64,000 nt of DNA from DATARH01 sp963773625 (GCA_963773625.1 CAVZCJ010000023.1:1-64000), one strand, 5' to 3'. Counted from the stretch's first letter, positions 1 to 10,389 are shown. Program-made: numbers and translations. The notes: a model not told the origin generated them from the sequence alone.

Positions 1-788
1 GGCCTTGAGCTTCCTATTCGCTACCCCCCAGCCGAACACCGTCTTGAGTGCCGAGAGGTCGCTGTGCTTCACGGTTCCGGCTTTGAGGGGCCTGCCTGTC
101 TGCGGGTGAAGTGATGCGAGGCGGTGATCCTTGAAGCGCAGCGCGTCCTCAGTGGTGACCCGTGTTGCGTCATCATGGCGGAGGAAGGCGACGAACGTGC
201 GGACTGTGTTCCGGTAACCCTCGTAAGTGCTTGGCTTCCTTCCCGCCGCCTTGGCCTCGCGCCACCAATCCTCAAGGAGCACCGTGAGTTTCACCGCAGC
301 GCTAGCGGCACTAGCTGGCAACGACGGCTGGCGGCGGCCTCACGCCCACCACCCGCCCAATCGGGGAACCGAGCGGCCTTAGGGTCGGGCGTATAGTCCC
401 CCGCAGCGTTCCTCTGGCGGTTCGCGAAGGCGTCTTGAAGGGCCTGCGCAAAGGCACCGAGCAGCACCGGGCGGCATTCGGGGTCAACCTCGGCTATCCC
501 CTTGGTGAGCAGCAGGCGGTCAACCAGCGGACCAAGGACCTCCTCAAGCCCCTCCGCCTCGGTTGCCTCGCTAAGGTGCTGCGCGGCGATGGCGAATGCT
601 AACTCGGGCTCCTCCGGGAAGCTCGTTGGGCCGCTCAATGACCCACCTACCCGTTGCTGGATCATGGGTAGCCGCAAGGTCCCGCTCTCTTCGACCGTCC
701 GCCCAGCCCGCGTTTCCCCTTGCCGCAGAATGCGCCGCACAAAGCCGCTAAGTGTAAACTGGCCTTTCCCCGTCCTGTGTGCCGCCAC
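1..788 (-). pseudogene. Tyrosine integrase remnant (5' part, runs off left edge)
   Basis: I read this as the N-terminal and SAM-like core-binding part of a phage-type tyrosine recombinase. The stretch containing GDYTPDPKAARFPDW (roughly 360-400) resembles the N-terminal region of DUF6538-type integrases. After a frame change the sequence continues as a helical core-binding domain with LLEDWWREAKAAGRKPSTYE and TVRTFVAFLRHDD, down to about base 20. Near base 20 the strand reads TGG GGG TAG; one more G in that G-run would restore GWGVANRKL, so a homopolymer -1 event is likely. The catalytic domain would lie left of the window. The start at 788 is only the first Met of the open frame; I see no clear DUF6538 start. 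It could be a real decayed copy or an intact gene with read errors. Confidence 0.55.
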
Positions 789-847
789 GAGCGCCCGTGC
801 GGAACGCCCGTACAGTCGCGCCGTCAGCTACGCGCAGGTTCAGTTGC

Positions 848-1681
848 TTACCGGCCCCAAGAAGCAAGCTGTTTGGCTAGTTCGGCAAAAGGATTGAATG
901 GGGTAGGAATACCGGCCATCGCCATAAACGATTTAGTCCATGTAAGCCGGAAGCGAATGAACAATTTCAAGTTATCGGAATTTGAAAGGTAGCCCGCCGA
1001 TGTATTAAGTGGCGGCTTTAAAAATTCATGGCCCTGATGATCTGCGCGAAAATGACTTCCACCGCCAGCTGAGATGTAAACATTCGTACAGACGATAGCT
1101 ATGAATTCTTCTTCATTGGTGTAATCACTATCTTCAGTCGGAACGTGATTGGCTTTTCCTTGCATGTCGCGAAGGGCGTGAATCATTTTGTGGAACAAAA
1201 CCATATGGGCCGTGTAAGCCCGTGGCCCGCATCGCAGCCTGATTTTAAATAGGCATCAGGGTCGAAAATGTATGTCAACATCGCTCCCGACGCCGGCGCC
1301 CCTTACGCCAAACGGGACGACGTCATAACGCTCATCCTCAAAGGTGGCGGGGTTGTCTTTGTCGCCCCGGTACAGCGTCGCAGGGCCGGGCCCTGCTCCC
1401 TTCGGTGCTTGATCTAGTAACTTTTTCGCTACCGTTTCCGCGTTGCATTTGCCCGAGTTGAATACGTCTTTCGCGTTCCGGGGTACGAAATTGAGATCTC
1501 GCTTCGTCTTTTTAACCAGGTCAATGATCGCGGCACCAGCAGGGTTACCCGCGACCGTCCCGTAAATGCCGTACATCTTCAGGCGATAATCCCATTCGCC
1601 TCCGATATAAATCTCACCCATTAGCGCTCTCCTGCAGCAAACGCGGTACTTGCGGGGCAAGTGCGCCCGGCCCGTGGACAA
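848..1681 (-). CDS. Zincin-like putative effector protein, frameshifted
   Basis: Two open segments on the same strand (1681-1256 and 1204-848) fit one protein of about 275 residues. The first ends at DVDIHFRP followed by TGA. A +1 step there gives DAYLKSGCDAG, and a second shift leads into the next segment, which opens with VLFHKMIHALRDM. That is an HxxxH helix like the HExxH zinc helix of M91-type (NleD/HopH1) and related effector zincins, followed by a YTNEEEFIAIVCTNVYIS segment and RADHQGH. The usual catalytic Glu of HExxH is Lys here. The gene lies in the integrative element between the integrase and an integrase remnant and reads the same way. Function is inferred from motif layout only; no signal peptide or toxin-delivery domain is visible. 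Confidence 0.5.
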
Positions 1682-1869
1682 AGTTGCTTCAGTCGCAAAA
1701 ATGTGCGCGCAAGATGAATAGCATTTGATCGTATTTAGTAAAAGTGAATACGCCGATGTCTATATCGACGGGTTCTACAATCCCGTCCGGCGCCATTCTG
1801 CCCTCGACTTCACAAGCCCGGTCTCAGTTCGAAAAAAAACGGCCCCCGAATGAGCCAAATGCCTCTCAA

Positions 1870-3753
1870 CTAAAGCGGGGCAAGTCCACGGCGGTATCCC
1901 TTGCGGGCCACCGACCACGTCAGGCCTCGCACCTCTGCGGGCGCATCGATGCGTTGCATCGCCTCAAGCAGCGGCTTCAAGCTCACCCCTCGGCCGTAGC
2001 TCTGACCGACACTCCCGCTCCCAGCATGGCCGGTGATCGCGTCGTGAAACTCCTCAGGCACCCCTGCATCGCGGGCCATGCGCTTGAAGGTATGGCGGAA
2101 TGAATGGAAGACCTTGCGGCGATCCGTGATGCCCGCCTCCTTGCGGAGATAGCGGCCGAACCACTTGGACCACGGCGCCGAGAGAGGCCTGCCTTCCTGC
2201 ACTGTCTTTAAGCCCGGCCACAGCGGACCGCCTGGCTTAGGCCCCCGCGTCGAGCAGCGATTGGCGATAGCCGAGCAATCCCGCCCGTACTAACTCAGGG
2301 TGCGCCGGCACCTTGCGAACCGAGGAGGCAGTCTTCACCCCGCGCCGCCCATCTCGCGCCGTGATGTCGAATAGCCAGCCGCCTGTCTCCTCGTCCTGCC
2401 GCAGGTCCTCGATGCGTAGGCCTGCCATCTCCTCAAGGCGCATGCCCGAAAGCAAGGCGATGAGCGGGAACCAGAAGGCGGCCTCTCCTCCGCCGGCTTT
2501 TGGCCGCTCCCCTTTCGTGAAGACCCCCGCACCGAAGAGGAGCGCGAGGTCCGAACGCTGGAACGGCTCGCGGCCTTCCTCCGTGCGGCCATCGACCCAG
2601 AGCTTCATGTCCTTGCCGAACGGGTTGACGTAGCCAGGGGTGTGATCGAGCAGCCCCTCCCGTTGAGCGTAGCTGACGACCGCCGCCAGCATGGTGATGC
2701 TCTTGTTGATGGTACTGGCGCCTCGGACCTCGTAGCGGCTGAGATCGCGTTGCAGGAGCTTGGGCAGCGGCAGCCCTTTAAGGTTCTCCGGCATCCGCTT
2801 CGGCAGGCGGGCTAGCGCACGCTGGTACTCGCGGGCATGGGCCTTCGTGATCTCCCCCAGCCGCATGTCGCCATGAAGATCGGTAAACCAGCGGATAGCC
2901 GCCTTGGCTTCGAGCACCCCGCTGTGCCCCGGCTTACGAGCGCCGGACGCGCCGCTTCCCTCTTGCCACTGCGCAAAGGCCTCCGAGAGCTTGGGCGTAT
3001 CAGCCGCGGCGCGGCTTGGGAGGGCGCAACAGAAGGCGTCTTGACGATCTCCCCCTCTTGCCGCCGCAACATCGCCTCGTAGGCCCTGAGCGTGCCTCGC
3101 AGTACCGCCATGCCAGCCTGATGGAAACCTGGCGAGGTCCTGTCAATCGGAATGCCCAGGCGCTGGAATGCCACGGTGGTTTCCGCCATGACGATGCTGG
3201 GATCGTGGCGGGCGTAGGCTTGGCGGAACTCGGTGACCATCTCCGCTAGCTGCTCGCCGTACGCAATGAAGTGATCCTCCTGCATGCCTTTGGCCCACGC
3301 CTCGGGGAGTGGCACGAGGTCCGGCCATTGCGCTCGCTCCTGCGGGGTCTGAAGCTGCCGCCGGTCATCCCCGTCCTCGCGCTCGGTCTCATCAGCGGCA
3401 AGGAGTTCCGCGAAGGTGGCACTCTCAATCTTCGCGAGGTCAGCCGCGCCAAGGGTTGAGCGCTGCGGCGGCTTATCGCTAGGCGGGGCTTTGAGCAGCG
3501 CCAGCGCATCATCGATGACGGCCTGCACCTCGGTAGCCTGCCGCAAGTCGAGACGCTTAGCCGCTCTCTCATCATTGGTGCCGAGGGAGCGAACCACCTC
3601 ACCCTTGAAGCAGCCGGTCTTCGGATTAACCAGGTCAGGAAACGCGGTCCGCACGCTCTCTGGTGCCGGCTTCCCGGCAAGCTCTGTCGGCAGCCGTTTG
3701 CGAAACTCGTATATGCCGGAGGACCGCCGCTGCATGTAGGTGAGCCTTGCCAT
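1870..3753 (-). CDS. Site-specific tyrosine integrase (DUF6538 type), frameshifted
   Basis: Catalyses strand exchange between element and chromosome. Three segments make one protein of about 600 residues. The N-terminus (from 3753, MARLTYMQRRSSGIYEFRKRLP) is DUF6538-like. The core-binding helices follow (AIRWFTDLHGDMRLGEITKAH), then the catalytic domain with Arg in LLSGMRLEEM, the H-x-x-R box in HSFRHTF, the His of TGHAG and the tyrosine of QSYGRG. Frame changes lie near 3015 (a -1, or two insertions) and near 2250 in a run of five G that creates a TAA. All catalytic residues are present once the frame is repaired. The gene starts about 100 bp from the 3' end of tRNA-Arg and reads away from it, the usual arrangement for tRNA-integrating elements. 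Confidence 0.85.
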
Positions 3754-3853
3754 GTGTGCCGCTCCTGCGGAGTACCCTTGTGTAGGAGCAGGCCATCCTT
3801 TAACCCTCTGAAACCAAGAGAGTTTACGGCATTCAGCAGCTTAATGGAAAGGC

Positions 3854-3930
3854 TGGCGTCCCCGGCAGGACTCGAACCTGCGACCCCCGGTTTAGGAAAC
3901 CGATGCTCTATCCGGCTGAGCTACGGGGAC
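3854..3930 (-). tRNA. tRNA-Arg (anticodon CCU)
   Basis: Read on the minus strand, this 77-nt sequence folds as a standard tRNA. It has a 7-bp acceptor stem GTCCCCG/CGGGGAC, a D-arm with AGCTCAGCCGGATAGAGC, an anticodon loop TTCCTAA (anticodon CCT), the T-arm GCAGGTTCGAGTCCTGC, discriminator G and an encoded CCA. It decodes AGG. Its 3' end faces the integrase at 3753, so the 3' half of this tRNA is the likely attachment site of the element to the left. The second attachment copy is not in the window. Confidence 0.93.
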
Positions 3931-3950
3931 CCCGCGCGCATGCTCTTCTA

Positions 3951-4211
3951 TCATTTGGTCACCCCGTTTGACGAGGCATCGGCGGCGGCGGGAAGCAACG
4001 CGCGGTAGCAGGACTCCCGATCACTCGCGGAAAAGCGCGAGAACCCCGTGTTCATCGCGCCGCAGTCCTGCAGAGCATGGCGCCGCGCCGGGTCGGCAGG
4101 ATAGGCGGCTTGGATCGCGCCCAGCGCATCGCCATGGATCAACGCGCCGCCGACGGCGCCGAACACCATCAGCGCCAGCATGCCCCACATGGTGACGTAG
4201 TTCATCGGCAT
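3951..4211 (-). CDS. Small membrane-anchored hypothetical protein
   Basis: An 86-residue protein of unknown function. Residues 8-25 (MWGMLALMVFGAVGGALI) form one hydrophobic segment close to the N-terminus, so it is probably a signal anchor. The rest is polar with two Cys (in LQDCGAM and RESCYRALL) that could pair outside the cytoplasm. A GGAGGG sequence just upstream of the ATG at 4211 supports the start. It lies between the tRNA-Arg gene and a divergent transporter gene. No family is recognised. Confidence 0.6.
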   Translation of the reverse strand: MPMNYVTMWGMLALMVFGAVGGALIHGDALGAIQAAYPADPARRHALQDCGAMNTGFSRFSASDRESCYRALLPAAADASSNGVTK

Positions 4212-4483
4212 GGTTAGTCCCTCCGGGGATCGAACTCAGCCGATATCCTGCGCAGATCATGGTTAACCGCCGGTCAATTGGAGGCGGTGCGGGACGTCGG
4301 GCGGAATGCGGAGCCAAGCCGGGTTGCCCATCCGGCAAGGCCGACATGCCCGCTGCCCGACGCCGCGCGGCTTGACCCGAACCGAAGTGCATAGTACGGC
4401 ACATGCGGTGGCTCAATGCCACTAAGCGGTGCCGCGGGGCGCCTCTGACGGGGCAAACCCCGCTCGATTTGGGAGGAACGTTG

Positions 4484-5835
4484 ATGACGGACGCCAGCGC
4501 AACTGCTGGGCTATCGGGGTGGCGGGCGATCACGCCTTATCAATGGCTTGTTTTTCTCGTCGTCTGGGCGGGGTGGACGCTTGATGCGGCGGATTTTGGC
4601 TTGTTCTCGCTGGTGTTGAAACCGGCGATAACCGAACTTCTCGGTTTTCCGGCGACCGGCGCGCTCGACAAGGGCCAACTCGCGCGATATCGGCAAGTAC
4701 GGCGGTCTGCTTGCGATGACGGGCCTTCTCGGCTGGGCCTTCGGCGGCTTTATCTTTGGCATCATCGCCGACTATATCGGCCGTGTCCGCGCCCTGATGT
4801 TCAGCATCATCATCTTCAGCGTATTTACCGCGCTGCAGGGTGTCTCGCAGCATTTGTGGGATTTCGCGATTTACCGCTTCCTTGCGGGGATCGGGACCGG
4901 GGCCGAGTTGATGATCGGCATCCCGCTCTTGGCCGAGACGCTGGGCGACACCTATCGGGCCAAAATCTCGGGAATCATGATGACCGGCGGCGCGATCGGC
5001 ACGTTCCTCGGCGCCTGGGCCTACGGCCTCGTCGGCGGGTTCGGTTGGCGTGCGGTGTTCTTTGTCGGCGTCGTTCCGGCCGTCCTTTTGGCTGCGATCC
5101 GCGGCCGGATGAACGAGCCGCCGCGCTTCGCGAAGGTGCAGGAGCGGCGCGACGCGGTGGCGGCGGGCGGACAGATTCGGGAAGACGACCAGCAGTTCAT
5201 GCGCTTCGTCCCGCTTCAGCTGTTCACCCCCGAGAACCGTTTCAACACCTTTGTCGGGCTGCTGTTTGGGCTGGGTTCGCTGCTGGCGATCTGGACCACC
5301 AATATCTGGCTGCCGACGATCTTGTCGCTGATGGTGCAAAAAGGCGGCATCAGCGGTGCCGACGCCGTGCCGTTCGTCAGCAACGGCATGATGATTTGGA
5401 GCTTTGGCGGTATCTTCGGCTACTCTGCCTTCGGCTTCATCGCCGACTGGATCGGCCGCCGTGGAACCATTGCGTTCTACAGCATCGGGTCGATCGTCTT
5501 CGGGCTGATCCTGTACCTGGCGCTGCCCGCCTACGAGCCGTGGTATCCGGTGGTTTTGCCGGTGTTCGGCTTCTTCGTGTTCGGCGTCTTCTCCGGCCAC
5601 GCGATCTATTTCCCCGAGCTATTCCCGACCCATATCCGCTCGACCGGGAGTCGCGTTCTGCAATGGCACCGGTCGGATCATCACCAGCTTTGGTCCGCTG
5701 GTGGCGGGCCTACTGGTCGGCGCCTTCGGCGGCAACTTCAACTACGTCACCGCGTTCATGAGTTGCTTCGCGATTCTCAGCGTGATCGCGATGCTGCTCG
5801 GCCGCGAGACCAAGGACGACGCGCTGCCGCACTAA
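4484..5835 (+). CDS. MFS transporter (aromatic acid/metabolite:H+ symporter type), frameshifted
   Basis: A 12-helix major facilitator of about 450 residues that would move a small organic acid across the inner membrane. A GGGAGGAACG sequence precedes the ATG at 4484. The family signature between helices 2 and 3 is IIADYIGRVRA, with its repeat FIADWIGRRGT in the second half, and GAELMIGIPLLAETLGDTYR fits the sugar/MHS-type MFS branch. The reading frame changes by +1 near 4693 (after GQLA) and again near 5653 (after RSTGS), and the protein ends at TAA 5833 with RETKDDALPH. The substrate cannot be told from sequence. The next gene converges on it across a palindrome. Confidence 0.82.
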
Positions 5836-5842
5836 CAGCTTA

Positions 5843-5885
5843 GCGTCATTCCGGGACAGGCGAAGGGCTGAGCCCGGAATGACGC
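5843..5885. repeat. Palindromic spacer repeat between convergent genes
   Basis: GCGTCATTCCGGG at the left end is exactly inverted as CCCGGAATGACGC at the right end, with a 17-base centre. It sits between the stop codons of two convergent genes, 7 bases from each. Related GTCATCCCGG...GCCGGGA sequences recur near 8373, 29370 and 30027, so it looks like a dispersed REP-type element that may also act as a bidirectional terminator. There is no U-run. Confidence 0.65.
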
Positions 5886-5891
5886 AGGAAA

Positions 5892-6681
5892 TTACGGATT
5901 AATGAGCGTCTCGCTGCGACTGATGATGAACGCCTCGTGGCGTTCGAGAAAATCGACGACGACTTCGACGAGCGCTTCCGGCCGCTCGGCGCCGATCGAG
6001 TGGCCGGCGTCGTAGACGAGCACGAGGTTGCAGTTCGGCAGGAGCGCCTTGTAGTGGCGCCCAAGCTCCGGCGGCATCAGCCGGTCGAGCGTCCCGAACA
6101 GTACCAGAGTCGGCGTCGCCAGACCGAGGAGAAGCGCCTCGAGCGCGGCATCGCGATCGGGGCCGCGTAACCGCGCCAGGAGCCGCGCGGTCTTGATCTG
6201 GATCTCGGGATCGGGCGTGGGGAGGGGCGGCATCCGCTCCGGATGGCCATAGAGCATCCGCGCGACCTCTTGCGGCGAGCCCATCGGTGGCCGCGCCCCG
6301 GTCGGCCTTATCGCCGCCGGCGACTCCAGCACCAGCGCTGCGACCCGCTCCGGCGCCTCGGCCGCCAGCCACAACGCCGTGCGCGCGCCGAACGAAGTGC
6401 CCATCAAATTGAACCGGTCGAGGCCGAGCTTCGCGGCTGCCACCGCCATCGTCCGCGCCAGCCCCGCCTGGTCCTTGGTGACGGTGTTTTCCGGCGGAGG
6501 TGCCGAAACCGGGCATTTCGAACGCGATTACCCGGTGCTTCTTCGCCAAGAGCTCGTGCGCCGGGTTGAGCCGCAGGCCGCCGGCGCCGTGCAGATGAAC
6601 GAGCGGCGGCCCGTCCCCGGCTTCAAGATAGCGGATGCGGAACCCGTCCGCCTCGACATGGTGTTCGCGAAATCCAGTCAT
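5892..6681 (-). CDS. Alpha/beta-fold hydrolase, one frameshift
   Basis: About 260 residues with a complete alpha/beta-hydrolase triad: HGAGG oxyanion loop (about residue 30), nucleophile Ser in GTSFG, Asp in FGTLDRLMP and His in DAGHS. The first frame runs from ATG 6681 to about 6495 (MPGFGTSA). A +1 step then gives ENTVTKDQAGLARTMAVAA and the rest to TAA at 5892. It is probably an ester or C-C bond hydrolase; this fold also serves meta-cleavage pathways. It is divergent from the unrecognised gene at 6810 and could share control with it. Confidence 0.8.
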
Positions 6682-6809
6682 CGACGGGTTCTACACCAGC
6701 TTACCCATGCAACCAACACATGCGGTAAACCGGGCGGCGCGACTTTACGCGGCGGCTGCGGCGGGACTAGGGTTTCACCACGGACCGCCGGGACGCCAGG
6801 GAGATAGCG

Positions 6810-8359
6810 ATGTTGCTCAATCGCAGCGAGATCAGCGCCGACAAGAGCTTCAACCTGCTGACCGAGTTGATCCTCGAACGCGACCAGGCGAAGACGACCG
6901 ACATCTTTCGCCAAGATGGTGCAGAGCGGGCAGTCGGTCGGCGACGCGCTGTCGATCGTCGCCGCCGCCGAGGCGCCCTTCGTCAACGTGCCGTGCCACA
7001 TCAACATCAAGGACGGCAACATCGCGCTGACCAACAACGACCACACTCTGCTCGGCCTACGGGCCTCGACCTACCTGATGCCGTATCTGCCTGAGAAATA
7101 CCGGCTGCTGCCGCTGCTGCAGAGCGTCTGGTACATCGGCGCCGGCCTCGATATCTGGAACCAGCTTCTCTTCAAGTACCCCGGCCGCTACGCGACGATG
7201 AAGGGCGTGCAGGTGCCGCCGCCCGATTACGGCCCCGTCGTCTGGCTCGAGGACGTGGCGCCGATCGTCGAGGCCGGGACGGTCGAGGAGCGGCTTCACT
7301 CCTACATGATCGCGACGATGACCGGCGACTCGAAGCGCTGCCACGGCCTGTTCCTCGGGCTCGCACAAGACCCCGAGACGCGCAAGGCGCTGCAGGAAAC
7401 GCTCGAATTCCTCGGAATCATCGACATCCAGGAGACCGTGATCGGCCGCAAGGCCCGCAATACCGGCCACAAGGCGATCCGCGCCCGCGCGGTGACCGAC
7501 CTCGCCAATTATATCGGCTGGGAGAAGTCGCACGGCGTTTTCTATATGGGCGTGCCCGACATGGCGGTCGGCCCGCTCTACTACTCGCTCTACGACGCGG
7601 CCTCGGTGCGCATCGCCGCCGAGTTCGAGGACGCCGGCAAGAGCCTCGAAGAGACCAACCAGACGCCGCTGTCGCGCAGCGAGGTCGAGAACCTGATCCA
7701 GCATCTGATGCTGGCGAGCGGCGAGGAGGTCTGGGACCTCATCACCACGCATCTCAAGAACGGCAAGTCGATCCAGAGCCTCGGCGATACGATCCAGCTC
7801 GGCGCCGCCGAACTGATTTTACGCACCACCGTGGCGCGCCAGTTCACCAACGGCCAGCACCCGTTCGACTACTGCAATGTCTGCAACAACTGGCTGCGCA
7901 ATGCCAATAGCCCCTACAAGGCTCGCGTCCTTTACCTGATGGCGAACTTCATCAACGACGTGGCGCACGAGAACAAGCTGGTGAATTCGATCATCGAGGA
8001 TGAGATCGCCGGCTATGACGGCGCCGGCCGCTCGCCGCAGGCGCTGCTGCGCGAATTGGACGACGCGATCATGGCGCTTGGATGCGCCCCGCGCTACCGC
8101 AATCGCCCACGCCTATCTCAAATCCGGCGCCGACCGCCGCGCCTATATGGAGACGGTCGCGCTGTGCGCCTGTCGCTTCCAGGACGATCCGCACAACCAG
8201 AAGATCACCGTCTCGACCTTTGAGGAATACGGGCTTAACTCCACCCACCTGAAGGACCGGCTGCTGCTCGCGACGCCGCGGCTGCTCGCCGGTTGGGTCA
8301 AGATGCCCGGCGAGCGCGAGTGCTATGCCCGCTTCGAGAAGGAGTGGATTTACAACTGA
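6810..8359 (+). CDS. Unrecognised 516-residue protein, two frameshifts
   Basis: I do not recognise this family. It is soluble-looking, with no signal peptide or membrane segment, and His and Cys are scattered through it (VPCHINI, LHSYMIAT, KRCHGLF, NGQHPFDYCNVCNNW). The last has a C-x-x-C with a nearby His that could bind metal. The N-terminus MLLNRSEISADKSFNLLTE continues to FR, then +1 near 6913 into KMVQSGQSVGDALS. A second +1 near 8091 leads to DAPRATAIAHAYL and the end at TGA 8359. It is divergent from the alpha/beta hydrolase at 5892-6681 and shares a short promoter region with it, which is the only hint at its role. Confidence 0.7.
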
Positions 8360-8604
8360 CGGCGCTCTAGAGCGCAGTCATCCCGGAAGCGAGGTGAGCA
8401 TCCGGCTTTGCCGGGAATGCGAACCTTGCTATCCGGAGATCAGAGCTGCCGTCCAAGGCGCGCCCAACGCCGACTGAAAAAGCGCATTCTGTGTAAGCCA
8501 CGTCACACTGAACCGTCGCCGGACATCACATCTCCAAATTATCGGGTTGCGAAAGACCGCTCATCGCCCGACGCGTGAGCCGGCAGCCCGGATGGAGGAA
8601 TGAG

Positions 8605-8908
8605 ATGACGACGATCGAGAACAGCGCTTCGGCTACCGCATGCTCCCGCCAAGACCGGTTGGATCCGGCGTACGGCAATGGGCACGGCGGTCGCCGCTGT
8701 CGCCATGCTGACGCTCGGTACGCACACGACGCCGGCCAAGCCGTATTGGTATAACGGGTATTGGTACCCGAACTACGCGTATCAGCCCTATCCCGCCTAC
8801 TACCCGTATACGGTTACGGTATTACTACACCCGCCCTATTACCACGTCGGCTGGGGTTGGGGTTGGCACGGCGGCTGGGGTTGGCACGCACGGCTGGCAT
8901 CATTAATG
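8605..8908 (+). CDS. Small exported Trp/Tyr/His/Gly-rich protein, frameshifted
   Basis: A protein of about 95-100 residues. ATG 8605 follows GGAGGAATGAG. MTTIENSASATA continues after a +1 step as APAKTGWIRRTAMGTAVAAVAMLTLG, giving a hydrophobic segment after an Arg-Arg, so it is probably secreted or anchored. The C-terminal half is low-complexity with WYNGYWYPNYAYQPYPAYYPY, then alternating GWGWGWHGGWGWH and a His-Trp tail ending at TAA 8906. At least three indels are needed. Such aromatic/His-rich tails occur in small periplasmic proteins of unknown role. A hairpin with a short U-run follows 45 bases downstream. Confidence 0.5.
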
Positions 8909-8953
8909 GAGTTGACCGGTCTCCCCCATACTGGACGGGTGACGGAGCGAATA

Positions 8954-8984
8954 GGGCGGAGCCTCGGGCTCCGCCCTTGGTTTT
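8954..8984 (+). terminator. Hairpin terminator
   Basis: A 9-bp stem GGGCGGAGC/GCTCCGCCC with a 5-base loop is followed by TTGGTTTT. It lies downstream of the small exported protein and also just past the likely stop of the convergent LLM gene. Confidence 0.6.
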
Positions 8985-9000
8985 GGCACAACCCGTGACC

Positions 9001-10079
9001 TCAAATCGTCGCGGATATGCGGCAGCACCCTGGTGCCGAACAGGTCGAGCGCGTCCATCAACGCGTCGAGATCGGCCGAGCCGGGGCTGGTCAGCGACAG
9101 GTCGATGACGCCCGGCGCCGGTCACCTCGCGGCATCGTCTGATCTGATCGATCACCGTGTCCGGCCCGCCGATAAAGGTCACCGGCAGAACCCCGCCGAC
9201 ATTGGCCTGGCGCGCCTCGCCGGCGATGTTGCGCTTGTCGACCGCTAGCATCGCTTCGCGCAGCGCCGGGCGCATCGGGAACGGCGCCGCGCCGGGGTTG
9301 CTGGCGAGCCGCTCCTGCGCCTTGGCGTCGGTCTCGGCGACCAGCATGTTGGCGCGGTAGATGATGTCGTCCGGCCCCGGCTCCCAGCCGTATTCCTTGC
9401 ATTGCGCGCGGTAGTATCCGGTCGATTTCGCCATCACCTCGAACGGCCCGTACGAGACGCCGAGGCCCAGCCGGTTGCGCGCTGCGAAATCGCAGCTTTC
9501 CTTGCTGGTGCCGAGCGCGTAGGTCGGCGGCATCGGCTGCTGCAGCGGGCGCGGCCAGACCGACACGGTGCGGTATTGGAAATAGCGGCCCTGCCAGCCG
9601 AAGGGCTGCGGCTCGGTCCACGCCTTGAGGATCAGCTCCATGCCCTCGTCGGTCTTCTCGCGGCCCTCGGCGGGGTTGAGGTCGAAGCTGAGATACTCGT
9701 TGCTGGTGCCGCGCAGCAGGCCAACGACGAGCCGGCCTTGCGACATGGTGTCGACCATCGCCAGCTCCTCGGCGACGCGGATCGGGTTCGATTGCGGCAC
9801 GATGGGGCCGAGGAGCGCGATCTTCAGCTTCTTGATCCGCGCCGCGACATAGGCGGCCGAGACGATCGGCGAGGGGGTGAGGATGCGCGGCGAGTAATGG
9901 TGCTCCGAGAGGCTCACCCAGTCGAAGCCGAGCTTCTCGACGTATTCGAGGCGCTCGATCATCGTCTGATAGGCCTTGTCGCCGGCCTCGGGCGAGTAGT
10001 TTGCCGGCGCCGCCGGCCATTCGGCGGGCAACGGCACCGGCGTCTGGTAGCGCCCGGTTTCGAAGAACGAGACCTTCAT
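9001..10079 (-). CDS. LLM-class flavin-dependent monooxygenase
   Basis: A luciferase-like (alpha/beta)8 flavin monooxygenase of about 355 residues, using FMNH2 or F420 and O2 on an unknown substrate. It opens at ATG 10079 (GGAG upstream) with MKVSFFETGRYQTPVPLP. Family marks are WVSLSEHHYSPR, LLGPIVPQSNPIRVAEELAM, GRLVVGLLRGTSNEY and PVTFIGGPDTVIDQIRRCRE. A +1 step near 9116 (after VTGA) leads to the C-terminal GVIDLSLTSPGSADLDALM. The exact stop is uncertain; one more shift gives TGA at 9001, before the terminator. It lies 19 bp downstream of an ABM-domain gene, probably in one operon. Confidence 0.8.
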
Positions 10080-10098
10080 CGCTTGCACTCCACTCGGG

Positions 10099-10389
10099 CT
10101 AGCGGGTCCGGTTGTAGGTGTAGTCCTCGCGCTCGCCGCCGCCTTGGCGCAGCCCGGCCGGGACCGGCGGGCGCGCGGCCTGGAGCTTGGCGTGAGCATC
10201 GAGCGCGGCCTGGTCCTCCCACATTTCCAGGAGGCAAAAACGCTGGGGATCGCCGACGCTCTGGAACACCTCGAACTGACGGCAGCCCGCATCCTTGGCT
10301 GAGGTGACGCAGCGCTCCTGCATCGCCTTGGCCAACTCGGCGGCCTTGCCGGGTTCGGCGGTGAACGAGATAACGAGACGGACCGGCAT
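10099..10389 (-). CDS. Antibiotic biosynthesis monooxygenase (ABM/EthD-like) domain protein
   Basis: A 96-residue single-domain dimeric alpha/beta-barrel protein, intact from ATG 10389 with GAGG upstream. VRLVISFTAEPGKAAELAKAM and CRQFEVFQSVGDPQRFCLLEMWED are typical of the ABM fold (quinol or polyketide oxygenases, or small degradative helpers). It is the first gene of a two-gene operon with the LLM monooxygenase, suggesting that both act on the same oxidised intermediate. It may also be purely accessory. Confidence 0.75.
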   Translation of the reverse strand: MPVRLVISFTAEPGKAAELAKAMQERCVTSAKDAGCRQFEVFQSVGDPQRFCLLEMWEDQAALDAHAKLQAARPPVPAGLRQGGGEREDYTYNRTR

